Of a stretch of DNA of 64,000 bases, positions 45,731-58,258 are shown in pieces. Positions within the stretch are counted from its first letter, which is position 1, and every line of letters starts with the position of its first letter. The position numbers and the translations under genes were made by a program. Below the pieces are notes generated by a model. The model did no database searches. It was given only the letters and a program-made list of their open reading frames with translations, and was not told the DNA's origin. The stretch is from positions 558,001 through 622,000 of the forward strand of contig CASHTG010000001.1 of NCBI GenBank assembly GCA_949357655.1, in the 5' to 3' direction. The stretch is from Parascedosporium putredinis (Eukaryota > Ascomycota > Sordariomycetes > Microascales > Microascaceae).

Positions 45731-48229
45731 CTAAGCATCCTCTGGATTCCGCCAGCTGCCCGTGTAGCTATTTTGTTGACGTAGTTGCATGTACATAGTT
45801 CGGAGCTCCTGGCCACGCGTTTTATTTGACCATCTAAAATCCAGCCATTAGCAACAGGTTAGGGTAATCCACTATATTCCGGCCGGGTTCGACTCACATC
45901 TTCACCTTGCCATCATCGCCACAGGATGCGAGCATCCGAGGGTCAGACGGATTCAAGCTACCGAATTGCTTCGGGGGTGGTGGCAGCTCAATCGCTCCAC
46001 GGGCGCACCAGTCTTCTTGTGCCAGATCCAGACATTCCCATCTGTGAGACACCAACACGTCAGTATTTGGGTAGGCTCAAGGCATACTCGCGGCAAGAAG
46101 AAAGCGAGTGAGGGGCAGGGCGGAAGGGGAGACACTTCGTACCTTCGCTACCGCTCATGACGAAGCTCTCGTTGGCACCACCAAAGGATGCGCGGATTAG
46201 GCACTCTCCTCCCGTATGGCCAAGGAATTTGTGAACGGCCTTGCGGGTCACGAGGTCTATTAGCTGAGCCTCGCCATCCTTTTGTTGACAAGAAGATGCC
46301 TGCAGTCTTCGCTAATGCTGACCGACGTTGGCAACGCGTGCAACTCCAACTCATATTCGAGGTCGCGCGTGGCGCCATTGTATACGTGGATCCCCCTTGT
46401 TATCAATAGCGACAAGCCACCGGCCATCGTGAGACCCGCAGACATCTTGGGTACGGTGCTTCACCCCCAATCGTGGACTAGCTCTCCGTCGAGACTAAAG
46501 GTCCGAAGGCTCTTACGCTTATCTAAAGCGCCGAGGGTGAAGGTTTTGCCATTGGGTGCCCAGACACACCCACGACGGGGTCATCACAACGATCCAGATG
46601 TTTCACCAGTGCCCAGGTCTGAATGCGTAGGATTCTGTCAGCTTCAGATTTCCCCCAACGATCACGGGCCGCTTTTTGAAGGGTCTTCTTACCTTTGTGT
46701 CCCAGAGGCGTGCATGACTGTCGCGGGAGCACGTTACAAGATACGAGTCGTCCGGGCTCCATGAAAGATTGCATATTTGCCCATCGTCGTGGCGCAACAC
46801 ATTAGCCACACCAAAATCGGGTACGTGCCATACAACCACCTCGGACTTGGATCCACAGGCAGCGAGCCGGTCACCGCTGTGAGAGAATTGGACCTGCCAG
46901 ACCTCGCCTTGGAGGTCTGTCAAGGTGATGGCAACTTCGGAGGGAAATCACTCTTGTCGCAGTGGTGGTCAGAGTAAAGCGAAGGCGAGGCGGCGCTGGT
47001 GTGGTAGAGGCAGGTGTCTATTTGGCTCTGCTTAACCTGTTGCAAGAGCCCGGCAAGCCGATTATCGGGTAGCATGACTGAGGGCGAGATACATTCTGGG
47101 GCACCAACATGTTAGTACCGAGCATAAACATAAAAATGAGGCCCAAAGGGAAAAAGGAAGGAACGAGGGATAAAGTTTACTTGAGAGTTCTGACAGTAGA
47201 GTCCGCCTCGACTCTCCTTCTGCTCCATCCCAGTCAGCTCTCGCCTTGAGATCATCGATGGACTGGCACATGAGAAGCGTAGATAGAAAATGAACTCTGG
47301 CCGTATCACATTGTAAGGGAGTCAGCTCGCTCCGGAGCACGGATAGTGCGCGAGAAGTTTCACGCCTTTCGAGGTGCTCAAGGAACTTTTGCTGCCGCAT
47401 CCAAAAGCGCATCAACGTCCTATCGGAACCTGGTGAGAGCACCAGCCCGGTTGCGCCAACGCCGGGTTCGCCTACCACGACAGCCTGAGCTAATAACCTC
47501 TCGGCTTCCTCCCACGAGCCTCGGAGGATGGCATTCCGAAAGGCGGCCACCGTCGTGTTTTCGAGTTCGTAACCGCTCTCTGCGCTAAGTGATCGAGCGA
47601 TGGACTGGTAACCCATGCCGGACAAGGCCTGGATAAGAAGCCGCGTGACCTCTTCTCTGTCATGGCCGAGGTATGTGACAGGAACCCCGTCTCGATCGGC
47701 ACGCGAGGAGCCATTAACTGAGGACTTGCATCTACTGGCAGTGCCATTGTTCATCGTCGACACACCGTTGTTACGTCTCGTGGGCGAGGCCAGGCCAGGC
47801 AACAAATGCAGAGCCGCTCCGTTGGATGCTCGCGCATCGTCCGTCTCTCCAGACATGATGTCGCCGCGTCTGCGTTTAGGACGGTGTTCTTCGGAGGGCG
47901 AAGAGTGTAAGGGCTGGACGGTAGCCTGCGCAGACAGGCGTCGTCGGGTGGTCGGGTCAGTGACACTATCGCTATCGCGGGGCTGCGAGTTGCTGTCGTC
48001 GTCGTCTTCGTCGGGATCAGAGCTTGGAGCTCGTCGCCTCCGGCCCAGGACCTGCCTCGAGGGTTGGTTGGAGGCTATGGTACTGGTTGGTAGTACGGAA
48101 TCTGGGCTTGGAACTCCCAGACTCCGAAATGTCTAGCGTTGGGTAGGAGATTGGAAGAATCCGGTGTTGGCCGTTGCGTGGGTATGTCTGAGTTCGTGTC
48201 TGACCGGGGTCTTTCGTTAGGGTCGTCAA
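45731..48229 (-). CDS. GID7: GID/CTLH ubiquitin ligase subunit Gid7 (WDR26 homologue)
   Basis: Scaffold subunit of the GID/CTLH E3 ligase, which in yeast degrades gluconeogenic enzymes. LisH/CTLH part: DREEVTRLLIQALSGMGYQS, SAESGYELEN, FRNAILRGSWEEAERLL and RFWMRQQKFLEHLER. Then CISPSVMLPDNRLAGLLQQV and ASPSLYSDHHCDKSDFP, a WDR26 signature, and WD40 repeats (EVWQVQFSHSGDRLAACG, LSWSPDDSYLVTCSRDS, LIDLVTRKAVHKFLGH, NVWIWHKKTGAPVERL). Exons downstream of the first: 47095-46693, 46618-46143, 46041-45898 and 45833-45731; exon 1 ends at 47181. At least six sites lack bases, including two in the C-run 46392-46396. The N-terminus is a low-complexity acidic/basic region and its true start is unresolved; no ATG fits at 48229, and the first in-frame ATG of the intact part is at 47856. 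Confidence 0.9.
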
Positions 48230-51200
48230 GTAATCAGGTTCGGAATGAGGAGGGGAAGGTTTCGCCGCGAGCTCTTTCCGGTAAACAGGGTGTCGTCGTC
48301 AGAAAGTTTGAGGTGATGTGCACGTTCCTGGCCCAAGACAAGTCGCTCGGTCGGCAATGGATAGTCCGAAGGGGAACGAAATTTGGAGAACCCAGGCTGC
48401 GATACAAGAAGGTACCTCGCAATCACGAAACCCCTGCGCTAAACGGGAGGAGAGATGGCAAGAGAAACTTTCGGAAAAAAACGAAGCGTGTCTTGGGTCG
48501 ATGACCGGAGCGGTGCTTGTCACAAAGCCTAGACAATCGGGGTGAACCAAGACAACTATAATGATGTGATGGAGAAGTGAATTCGCTAGCAAAGTTACTA
48601 CCACCTGATGAGAGCGAAAACTGGAAGAGAATAATGGAACAAGAAGTAATAGTGACGGGTTTACTGGGTCCCAGCCACCAGGCTTTTTTTTTCAAAGTCG
48701 GAGAGTCTGGGGCGGATGATCGACGAGAGGGTGGGAGATTGATGATGATAGATGCCGAGATGCAGCTGGGCGGCAGCTGATAGAGCTCAACGACGCCTCT
48801 CACTCATAGCAGGGCCTAGGCCAAAGAGCAAAAGGAAGAGGTGGGGTAAAATGTGAGCGAGATTGGAGTAGTATGCGAAAAAGCAGTGTTTTATGAGACT
48901 GTATATCGCGGGAGAGGGTCGTTAATCCTACATACGTGAGGAGGGGAATGGAGGCAATGACGAGTTAGGAGGGAGGTCGCTAATGGTCACGCTGACCATG
49001 TGAGCTCATGATGGGGTTGGGAAGGACAGACAGCGTCGTCGAGGCATGAGGAGATTCTGCCAGGGTTGGTTCCTGCTTGGTAAATCCGGCACGGAGTTTC
49101 AAGGCCCGACACCGCCTTCAGTTGAAGTCTCCCAATGTGTCAACCTGTTAATGGTAGTGCTACGTGGTTGGAGGTAAGCCGCTATTACAAGCTGCTGGTT
49201 CAGTTGGTCTGGGCGGGGGTGGTTAGTGCCCAGCCATTCAGTAACCAATACAATGCATCAACACCAGAGTTAATGGGACGCTATTACCCCAATAACTGGT
49301 TTGTCTCCTCAGGTTGACAATACAGTATTAATATCCTGTCACATGTGTTCTTGCTTATGTCATCTCTCTGTCACAGGGTGGCCTGTGTTGCCCCATTCAT
49401 CTTATCGCTTGGCGTGATAGAGAGAGTGCGACTGAGGCAGCATAAACATTGAATGGTGGGGAAATAGTGAGTGCAAGCGCAGATCGCGAAATATACGAAT
49501 CCCTTGATGGTAACCACGAAGCGATTGGCACGATTACTGCGGAAGAGGCGCCGTACATAATATTCAGGAACACCTAAGGCAGGGTCGAAATTACCCATCT
49601 ACCCCGAGAATGGGCTTCTTCGATTTCCCTCTACCCATCTTCACGGAGATGCGAAGAACGAGGGGTTGCGTGTCAGACGCAGAATCACATGCAGCACGTC
49701 CATACTCACGTAGCACTAACCCTCAGGCTCAAAAGGTTCGCGAATCGATATCCATCAGGACAACCTACGCGGCCCGCCTTCCACGCCATGCCCTCCCAGA
49801 TGCCGCTCCTACCCCCAGTCTCATGATATCCGTTGGATTTATGGATTTTGTGGGGCCAGCGATCAGACATGCCTCTTTGAGCCCCCACAGCTTCGTCGTG
49901 CGGAACCCGACTCACCTCACCGTTCTCACGGGACCCTCGGAGTGTGTTGAGCGCCCTGAACCCCACATGCCCAATAGTACATTAGTATCGTTAGCGCCCG
50001 GTTCTGGAGGCCAGGCCCTCTCCGGCGAACCTCGATTGCGAATTGCATCCGTATCTGCACGACTCACGACACCCAAGGGGTTATTGTCGTGAACGCTTGG
50101 AGTCTGGCCGGCGACCGTCAGTGAGGCGAGATGGATGTATCAATATGGTTCCATTCTCCGCTTGACATGCCAGCTTCCTCGGTGATGAGCGTGGAGGGAA
50201 AGAATAGCGAGACGCGCGGGGTACCAAAAAGCAACTGCCGTGCGATACCCTTCTTTACCCATGCCCTCCTTCGCTGAAACCCCCATTCACTTCGGGCCAT
50301 CTCCATCGTAAAAGCAGAGAGAGCAGCCAGAGGGCGAGGGCTGCAGAAATGAGAGAGGGTCATGGGGGGCAGCATGAAAAAGATCATGGAATAAGTAGAT
50401 GACATGAAATTTACCCTGGATTCGTAGATATATATTTTGGGCCTTCTCTGCAGTGTCACTATTTTAGTGTTGTTCGGGTCTGGGGAAGGACGCTTCCCAC
50501 CCACACGCTTGCTTGTCTCATGCGATAGCGGATGCCGTCCGAGTCCGACGAGGACGCTTGATGCCATGGGTGGAGGACATGGCGCAACGGGCAAGCCTCA
50601 TCCTCCAGCTGCGGTAATATTCGTTCGTACACCCTTTTCAACAGGAGATGAAGCGCGAACTGTGAGCCGCGGCCCAAGCCACCCTTCCGCCGGTTCCCGG
50701 CTAACCGTGCTTGACGTAGAAAGTTGCCTGGCTTCTCCATCACACTCCATTCGAGATTCTCAGCCATCTCCGTTGGTCGTTCCGCCGCCGTGTATCCCTC
50801 AAGAGAGGGAGAGGGGTGTGTGTGTGTGTGTTTCCTACACCTTTTTCATCTTCACGGCCTCTGCAACACTACTCAGAGACCGGGGGAACTAACCGGGAAA
50901 TGTAAGGCGGTCATATGTATTTACGTAACTCATCCCTCTCGCACAGATGCCTTCAGAACTTGAGATCTGCCATGCGCCAACATCGTGACAGGACCCATTG
51001 CAACACAACGTCGTGATCTTGTCGAGTTGGGCTGGGGATCGGCGCAAGGGAGCCACAGGTACAAGTAGCCTCTTTTGCCAGCACGGAGAGGCTCCCATTC
51101 CCAGCAGCCAGGTCCGGCTCGCGCGCCCCGTGCACGAAATATCCACACACGATGTGCCTCGGGTGAGAGGCTAGACCTTGCACGCGGGCGATCGGGGTCC

Positions 51201-54200
51201 AGAAAGCATTGATCCCTTGTCCCTTGCCTTTTCTTTCTTTCTTTTTCGCAGGGGTTTGCGAATGATATCAATCGATGTAGTTCATGCACTCCCAAGCACA
51301 CTCGCCCTCGACTCCCCTCTGAGAGACGGTGGGTCGCCGAGCCTGCCGACCAGTATCGTGAATCAATAGATACACCAACAAGGGAGGACGAGAGTAACAC
51401 GTCATGTTATCTGGACTACATCGTAGGGTTTCCACAAAGACACCAGGGAGGGGTTCCAGATACGATCCGATATCATGGAATATGAAGAAATCAAGGATAG
51501 CCCGGGAGAGAGTCATTTCCATTTCCGGCTATATCTGGTTTACCATCTCCAGTTCGCTCCCACCCAGGGCTTGCCGGTGTGGTCTCTCGATTACGATGGC
51601 CGGGACTGAAACTCTTCAATTTATTAGACCCAGTCTCAACTTTTAAAGTAGTTCCCTTATCTTCCCCCACCTCCGCCTGCCACCTCGTGGCAGTCACGGA
51701 ACGGGCGCATGGAGCGGGTCGCTATCGCCAACTCGCCGGGTGCATATCTGCACTGATCAATATATTCCCCATCCTATCCCGAGGAACCTCTCTCCTTCTT
51801 CAGCGGCGCGGGAAGTTGCGGGCGCCTGCCAGGCAAGTAGCCCGAGCGGGGCTTGCTCTTTGCTTCATCACGGTCGCGGTTTCACAGTTGTCAGCGCCCC
51901 CAACCTGACGGGGGTTGTTTTTGAAGGTGCCTTGTGCGAGACAGGAGCCTCCGCCCACACCTCGCATCATGTTGGGAAAAAGCCCGCCATCCCACAACGG
52001 TACAAGCTGCAGCTGCAGCATGCGCTCAGCCGCCGGTCGGTGGGCGCCGAAGAAAATGGCGTTCTCGATCGAAATGAAAATTTCCTCAGGGCGCTTGAGG
52101 CTCACTAGTCTCGAACTCCACGAGGAGAAGACGGCGCGAAACAAGCCTGCATGCAGACGCACTATTTCGGACAGCTCGGCGAAACTCACAATCCTCCACG
52201 GCCCCTTTTTTCTATTGGTTTTCTTCTTCTTTTCTTCTCTCTCTTGATCAAGAAGAATGAGACCATGCACACATAGGTAAATCAAGAGCAAAGGTAGGAA
52301 AGATCAAGCTCTAAGATGACGGTCAGCAACACAATACTTCGTAGGTGCACATGCCCACAAGGGACAGGCCGCTATGTTGTTACATTTCCGAGGAGCGGAT
52401 TCCTACGCGTGGGGCGAGGTTCTTCGCCGAAGACGATCCTGTAGTGCAATGCGGCATATCAATCCTATTAGCAAACGAACAGAGGCCCCTTGGTGCCTCG
52501 TCCGTGTTCTTGCTGCAAGGGTCCATCTCGCACAGAACAAGTGGAGAGGACCCAGACACGGAAATCTGCACGGGCATGGAATCTTCCTTCAGGACACCCC
52601 CAATCGGATCAGGACATCGATAGAGGGAAAAAGCAAGGCGTGAAATCATGGAAACCCATTGTGTGGGGTATTTTAATGTCTGTCCAAGGAGAAAGCGCGG
52701 AGGAAGTGAGATGAGAATGGCAGCGTGAAACTCTCTTCCACACTTGATAGGGGCGGTGTAATACTTGTAGTAATATCACGAATAGAGCCTCTCCTCCCAA
52801 GAGGGCGAGCAGGGGTTTCCGGCCCGCGAGACCGCCAGTGCATTGATGTCGACAACGCTCCGCAATCTTCTTTGAGGGGCAACAGTTCTCGTCGACATCA
52901 CGCAACGTTCATCCATCTAGGCCAGTGACCATTCGGAGTGGACCTGTTCTCTCTGGAGAGGAACGAATAAGACGCTCTTCGCCAGCCACGAAATTGTTGA
53001 ATCAAGGATCCCTCAGCGCACCGGGGATCAACCTCATCCCGTTGATACCTTGGGGGCCTTGGGTAGATCACCCCAGTGGTTTCTTGCTTTTCCGAACACA
53101 CCGTTCTCGGTCCCTGGCCAATCCTGAAATTCCCTAGGGGCCTGACCATGATGCAAGGGGCCCCATATTTGACCGTTGAAGGATGAGGCAAGCTCCCCGG
53201 CCGCTTCTGCGAAAGAACACAACATGCCTCGGCGAAAGAAGCCAGATCAGAGTTGCGACAAGGGCGGCCGAATTCTCATCTTCAAGTGAAGTGAGCAGCT
53301 CCAGGTTTGGTTTCAACGGTAATTGATAGATCAGATTTCAAACATGGCGATCAAGCCACAGCTTCAACTTGTCGTCCAGCAACCACCGGTTGCTCCTGCC
53401 TAAACAGTTAAGGGCAGTGAGGAGATCCCAGTCGCTTTTTGGACAGTCTCGAAATTCGTGCATCGAATGATGGCGCCTCTCTGCTTTCCCCAAGATTGCA
53501 CTAACCTCGCGACAAACGGTGGGCGGAAGCTAGCAAGGAAACAAAACAAGGTATGAACTGAATTGATCACGATCCCCGCTTTCGTAACTCAGGAATATAA
53601 ATATCTCCCCACATGAGGCGTCTTGGCCCTTGACGGCCTCTAAACACTAGCTGCTAAGATGAGCCACGCTTCATGCTGTCTTCATTATTGATACTCTGTT
53701 TGAAGGATAGGGGTGAAGCTTTGATCAATACCCTCCCGAAAAAGAGCTTTGCGGAGGATCACACGGGACGACGCGGCGGGAATGGCGGGAAAGACGCGTG
53801 AGACACTGGCCGTCTCCACATCGCCTCGACTATCCCGAGGGAGGGGACCCGTGATGGGCTTGTTCACGAAAAGCTTTGTTCGAAAACGAACAGCAATTTT
53901 CGAATCCTTTTCGAACCCTAGGATGATCATCCTCTTGACCTACTTACCTAGGCAAACGAAAAACGCTCGGTTCTCTTGCAAGGATGGACGGATCCATTGC
54001 TTCGCATGCGTCATCCTTGGAACCCGGACAGGGAATCTGAGGACCCTTGTCAGGGGCACAACAGCGTTCTGGAGATTCTGTAGTAATCAAGAGAGAGGAC
54101 TGCTGCATGAGCCGTTTGAATTGCAAGTGTTCATCAACGCTCTACTGAGAGTGCGACGGGCCTCTGAACAATAATACAACTCGACTCCATTCAGCAAGGA

Positions 54201-57200
54201 CGCGCTGTCAACTAGTGGAGGAGCCGTCGACCCCGATTACACATCCATCACCTTTTAGTGATGCGACAGCGCCTGGGATATGGATGGGGATTGCAAGGGT
54301 TCGTTCGGATGTCTTCGGTATCGATGGGATTCCTCCTGTGCAACTCCAATCAGCTGCCGTTGAAGGTTTGTGTGTACCTGCATTGCCACGTGAGGAAGTA
54401 TTGCACCATTCCCCATCCCACGCTTTGAACTCGTCAGTCGTCAATGGGAGTATTACCAGTGCCTCCTCCACATCCTCCGCGCCCTCCGCTAAATACTTGG
54501 AAAAATATTGACAAGTTTCAGTGCTAAAAGGATGATGACCCTTTATCATCTTCTTTTGCCCAAAACGTTCAATGCCCAACATTGCTTTTCAAGCTATGCA
54601 GGCACTTCCAGTTCAGCAACCACTTGGTCTCGTCAATGTGATTTCCGCATTGCGCATTCCGCGCAGGGACGGCCGGTAGACGAAGGGGGCAAAACCCGGG
54701 TATGGAAATCCGCCCGCGCATCAAAGGACGTGTCCCAAGTCGGCGCGAGGGTTGGCCATCATGAACTTGACCGGGCTGTTTCCTTGTTTCTCTCGCGGCA
54801 ATCACACACGACGGCAATGCTTCAACAGAGAGATCAATGGGACTTTCCCCCACCATCCCCACTTGGCCAACCAAAGGGAAAAGGAAAAAGGACGAAAGAA
54901 TTATAAGTTCCGGGGGCGTGGGCTCGATGAGGGCGCATACATGAGACCTGCAAAGACGATAATAATGTTTACCGGCCTGCCCTGTTTTCTTCCTGCATAG
55001 TAACCTCGGCTGCATAGGGGAAGCATGGAGGGGCCGGGCCATGCACCCAAGGATGTCTTTCCTTTTTCGTTGGTCGTCTGGATTATTCTGCAGTTTCTTG
55101 TCCGCGAAGAGAAAGAAACGAAAGGAAAAAAACCTTTGAGCTCGGAGAACACCTCAGTCGCAGCGTTACAGGCGTGGTCCGAGACATCGTGCTTGCTTCT
55201 TGACGGGCAAGACCAAAGACAAAAAAAAAAAAAAAAGAAAAATCGCCACCGCTCCCTTCTCGCGGCTTTAGCCATGCCGATGAACTCATCACATCGCGCG
55301 CATCGTCGCCCCTTCTGCGAGGTAAATTTTAAATTCTACCAGCATACCGTACATTCGACACAAAGCTGAGTTAAAACATCATCCGTTCGATGCCGAGCTT
55401 GCCCAATCACCATGTGCTCTTGACGTCGAAGTCACATTATGCGAAAAGGTTGAAGCCACCACCACAGGATAGCGCCCGGGTCTCCACGCCTTGAGCCAGC
55501 CGCCGCCGCCGCCCTCAATGTTATTAGTCTGCCCATTTTCCATAGTTCGCCATCCGAACGATTTGGCTTGGTCTCCAAGCCGGCTGTGGCGCCAAGCATC
55601 GAGAGGGGCGGCGCCAACGTGTCATTGTTGTGCGAGCCGTACGGAGAATTGATATCCCACCACGCAGTGTGTGCTTGCCATTGAAATCAAGCGAAGGGGA
55701 GGTTGGGGTGCTTTGCTGCGACGGAGCACGAACCGTCTCATTCGAGTTCGGTCAGCGGCGGAGAATTTATGCTTGTCGATCCTCTGCTGTGACAATGGCA
55801 GATGGCCGCTTTCGGGGCGTTCCTGCTGGCCGACCACCACAGGCACGAAAGCAAGCGTTCTCCCATAGCCACGGCAAGGACTTTTAGTACATCGGCCGAA
55901 CTCCTCGTTCGCACTCGCTTCAGCCGGGCTCCTTTCGCTTTGTTGCCCTTTGTTTTCCCGCGTTGGCTCCACTATCCACCATTTACTCTCCTCCAAAGAC
56001 AGCCCCATTCAGCGAGCAGAGAAGAACTTGACGAAAGGGAAAAAAACCCACCTAGATGTGATGCTAAGTCATGGAGAACTTCATGCAAAGGTTTTTGCAA
56101 CAAGTAAGGGGCCCCACAATCTCGGCATAGATCCATCGAGAACATAGATCTGGACAGATCCGGAAGGTGCTGCAGGTGGACCATTGTCTCCAATGGTTTC
56201 GCTCTTCTTTTATCCTTCATTTTCTCTTGTTTTTCTTTTCTTTTTTTTTCTTTTTCCTCTTCTTCCCTCTTCTTCTTCTCAATACCCTTCTCGTCAACAC
56301 CCCACTACGATAGTCAGTCAAAGGGTGGAGTAGTGGGTGGCGGAACCTGGCCGCTCTAAACCAGGTTGGGCTGAGTGTTCAGGTTAATAGCTTAGCGTCA
56401 AGAGCCGATCATACAAGTTTGGAGGTGAGCAGCAGGCTTTGCAGGAATTGCTTCTCGGGAGCAGCCTTCGTCTTGACGATTGATAGTTGCTTGGAGCACG
56501 ACCTGACGGAAAAGGGACTGCGATCTTTATCCGAGGTTGACCCTCTTCGTTGATCGCATCGTGAGTGTTTTGCCAACGGGATAATATTGTCCTGGGGAAG
56601 AAAAGAAAGAATAAGTGTGCAGGGATCAGGCTGACCCGTATCCCTCGTCAACTGGCCCGTTCTCTCCCAGCATCCTCGTCAAGACCCTTGGCATCCTGGC
56701 ACGGCTTGGTGGGGAGCAAGAGCATCAATTTTCAGGGGAACCTGGGTGGGTGCACGGGGAGTGCTGCAATGGGCAATTTGCAGGTGTGACCTTGTCCACT
56801 TGACAGATTAATCTCATCGCGCAGGGTACCGCAGCGTTGCATTGGCACCCACCATTTCCGTTCAAAAAAACCCCCATTCTCCATCGATCAATGTCTTCTA
56901 TTCTTCGTTTGGCTTGCGCTACTTGTGTAAGGGGACGCTGCCCGCCATTCTGCCTTTGATCATCAGCGCCAGGCTCCTAAGGGGGCTGCTGGTGCTCGCT
57001 CGACGCCGAGCTCGAGCGGATGTGGAAGATCAAGGGCGTTCAATCTGCGAAGTCGAACAGGTAAAGTCCGTGGCAAATGGCACGTGCAAGCTCTCTGGCA
57101 CCGTTGACGGCAAACAAGGTTAGGTCTGAAAAGCTAGTTTGACATCGTTGCAAAGTTTGAGCAGCTTCATGTACTCGTTGCTAGTTTGTTTAGGGCGGTG

Positions 57201-57610
57201 GCTCTCGGCGGAGATCAGGAGCGACGTCTCAAGCCTGTTATGTTTAGGAGCTCTTGAATTCGCACATTGCGAGTTAAAAGTGGTGTAAAGCAATCTCTGT
57301 ATGTCTACCGAGTAGGCAAGCCCCCTTCAGGGGAGGGGGCGGGGAGTGTCTCCTGCGGCCCGCTTGACGACCCGAAAGTCGCCTCCCAGCACGAGTGGAA
57401 CAAACGAGGACGCCGGACAGGACTGGAGATGGGTTGGAGGGTTTCTGGCCTGGTGCCACCCTCCTCGACTGTGTGTAATTGTGGATGAAGTCTCCAGTGG
57501 AGGATTTATTAGTGCTCGATGGGCCCAAACTTGTCCCTGTTCCTGTCCCGCCTCAGTCTATTACCAGCCCAAACAAGCGAGCCGAGGGGGACTAACCAGG
57601 TATTAATATT
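48230..57610. other. Gene-poor block
   Basis: About 9.4 kb without a recognisable gene; the first few hundred bases must include the GID7 promoter. Open frames reach about 160 codons but overlap on both strands and have no conserved motifs. Visible simple repeats: a GT microsatellite at about 50814-50830 and an A-run at about 55220-55236. A large regulatory region for the gene at 58259, or undetected non-coding transcripts, remain possible. Confidence 0.5.
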
Positions 57611-58258
57611 ATCACTCCTCACCTCCTTCCAAGTCCCAATTGACCTGTCACGTTCCTTTCTTCTTCCTCGAAGTCCCCCTCCACACGCCCCCCTTCTTCT
57701 CCGTCTTCCGCCCACAACACCGGCGCATCTTTGGTGTTCGATCGCTCCTGCTTCCTCGCTGTCCACCGTCTCATATAGCCTTTTCTCCCAATAAACACCT
57801 CCTTGTCTCCTTCCCAAGTCCTTTTCTCTTCTCTTTTATTACACTTCGCCAAATTTGGTCCTTCACATCTCGCGGGGGCTTTCTGCCAGGTATTTGTCAA
57901 AACACTCGCTGCTATTCAAATCTCGACTCGATCTTTAGCGGGGGATATTTCACAACGGAATCAATTGCTGTGCTTGTTCTCGATTTCATCTCGCAGTTTC
58001 CATTTCCTGGTTAGCGATTTCAACCACCCCGATCGCCTTCGCTTCTCTCGAACCACGTCTCCGCACAATATGCTTCTATAATCGACTCGGATCAGCCTTC
58101 TTTTCTTTTCTTCTTCTCTCCTTTCTTTATTTTGAAAGATTTCCAACAGAACAAGCTTCGAATATTCTCTCCTTTGAAACGGCGAGGCGAGGCTCCCCGC
58201 GTTGCCTTTTGACGCCTCATCTTCGCTCGTGCCCAAACGGCCGCCTTCGTCCACCACC
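57611..58258 (+). promoter_or_regulatory. CT-rich leader/promoter of the downstream gene
   Basis: About 650 bases strongly biased to pyrimidines on the plus strand, ending at the start codon at 58259 in the context CACCATGG. Interpreted as promoter and 5' leader from composition and position. Confidence 0.6.

Noticed and set aside
49610..50092. Open frame of 160 codons in the second gene-poor block
   Set aside because: No conserved motifs, and competing frames on the other strand have similar length.
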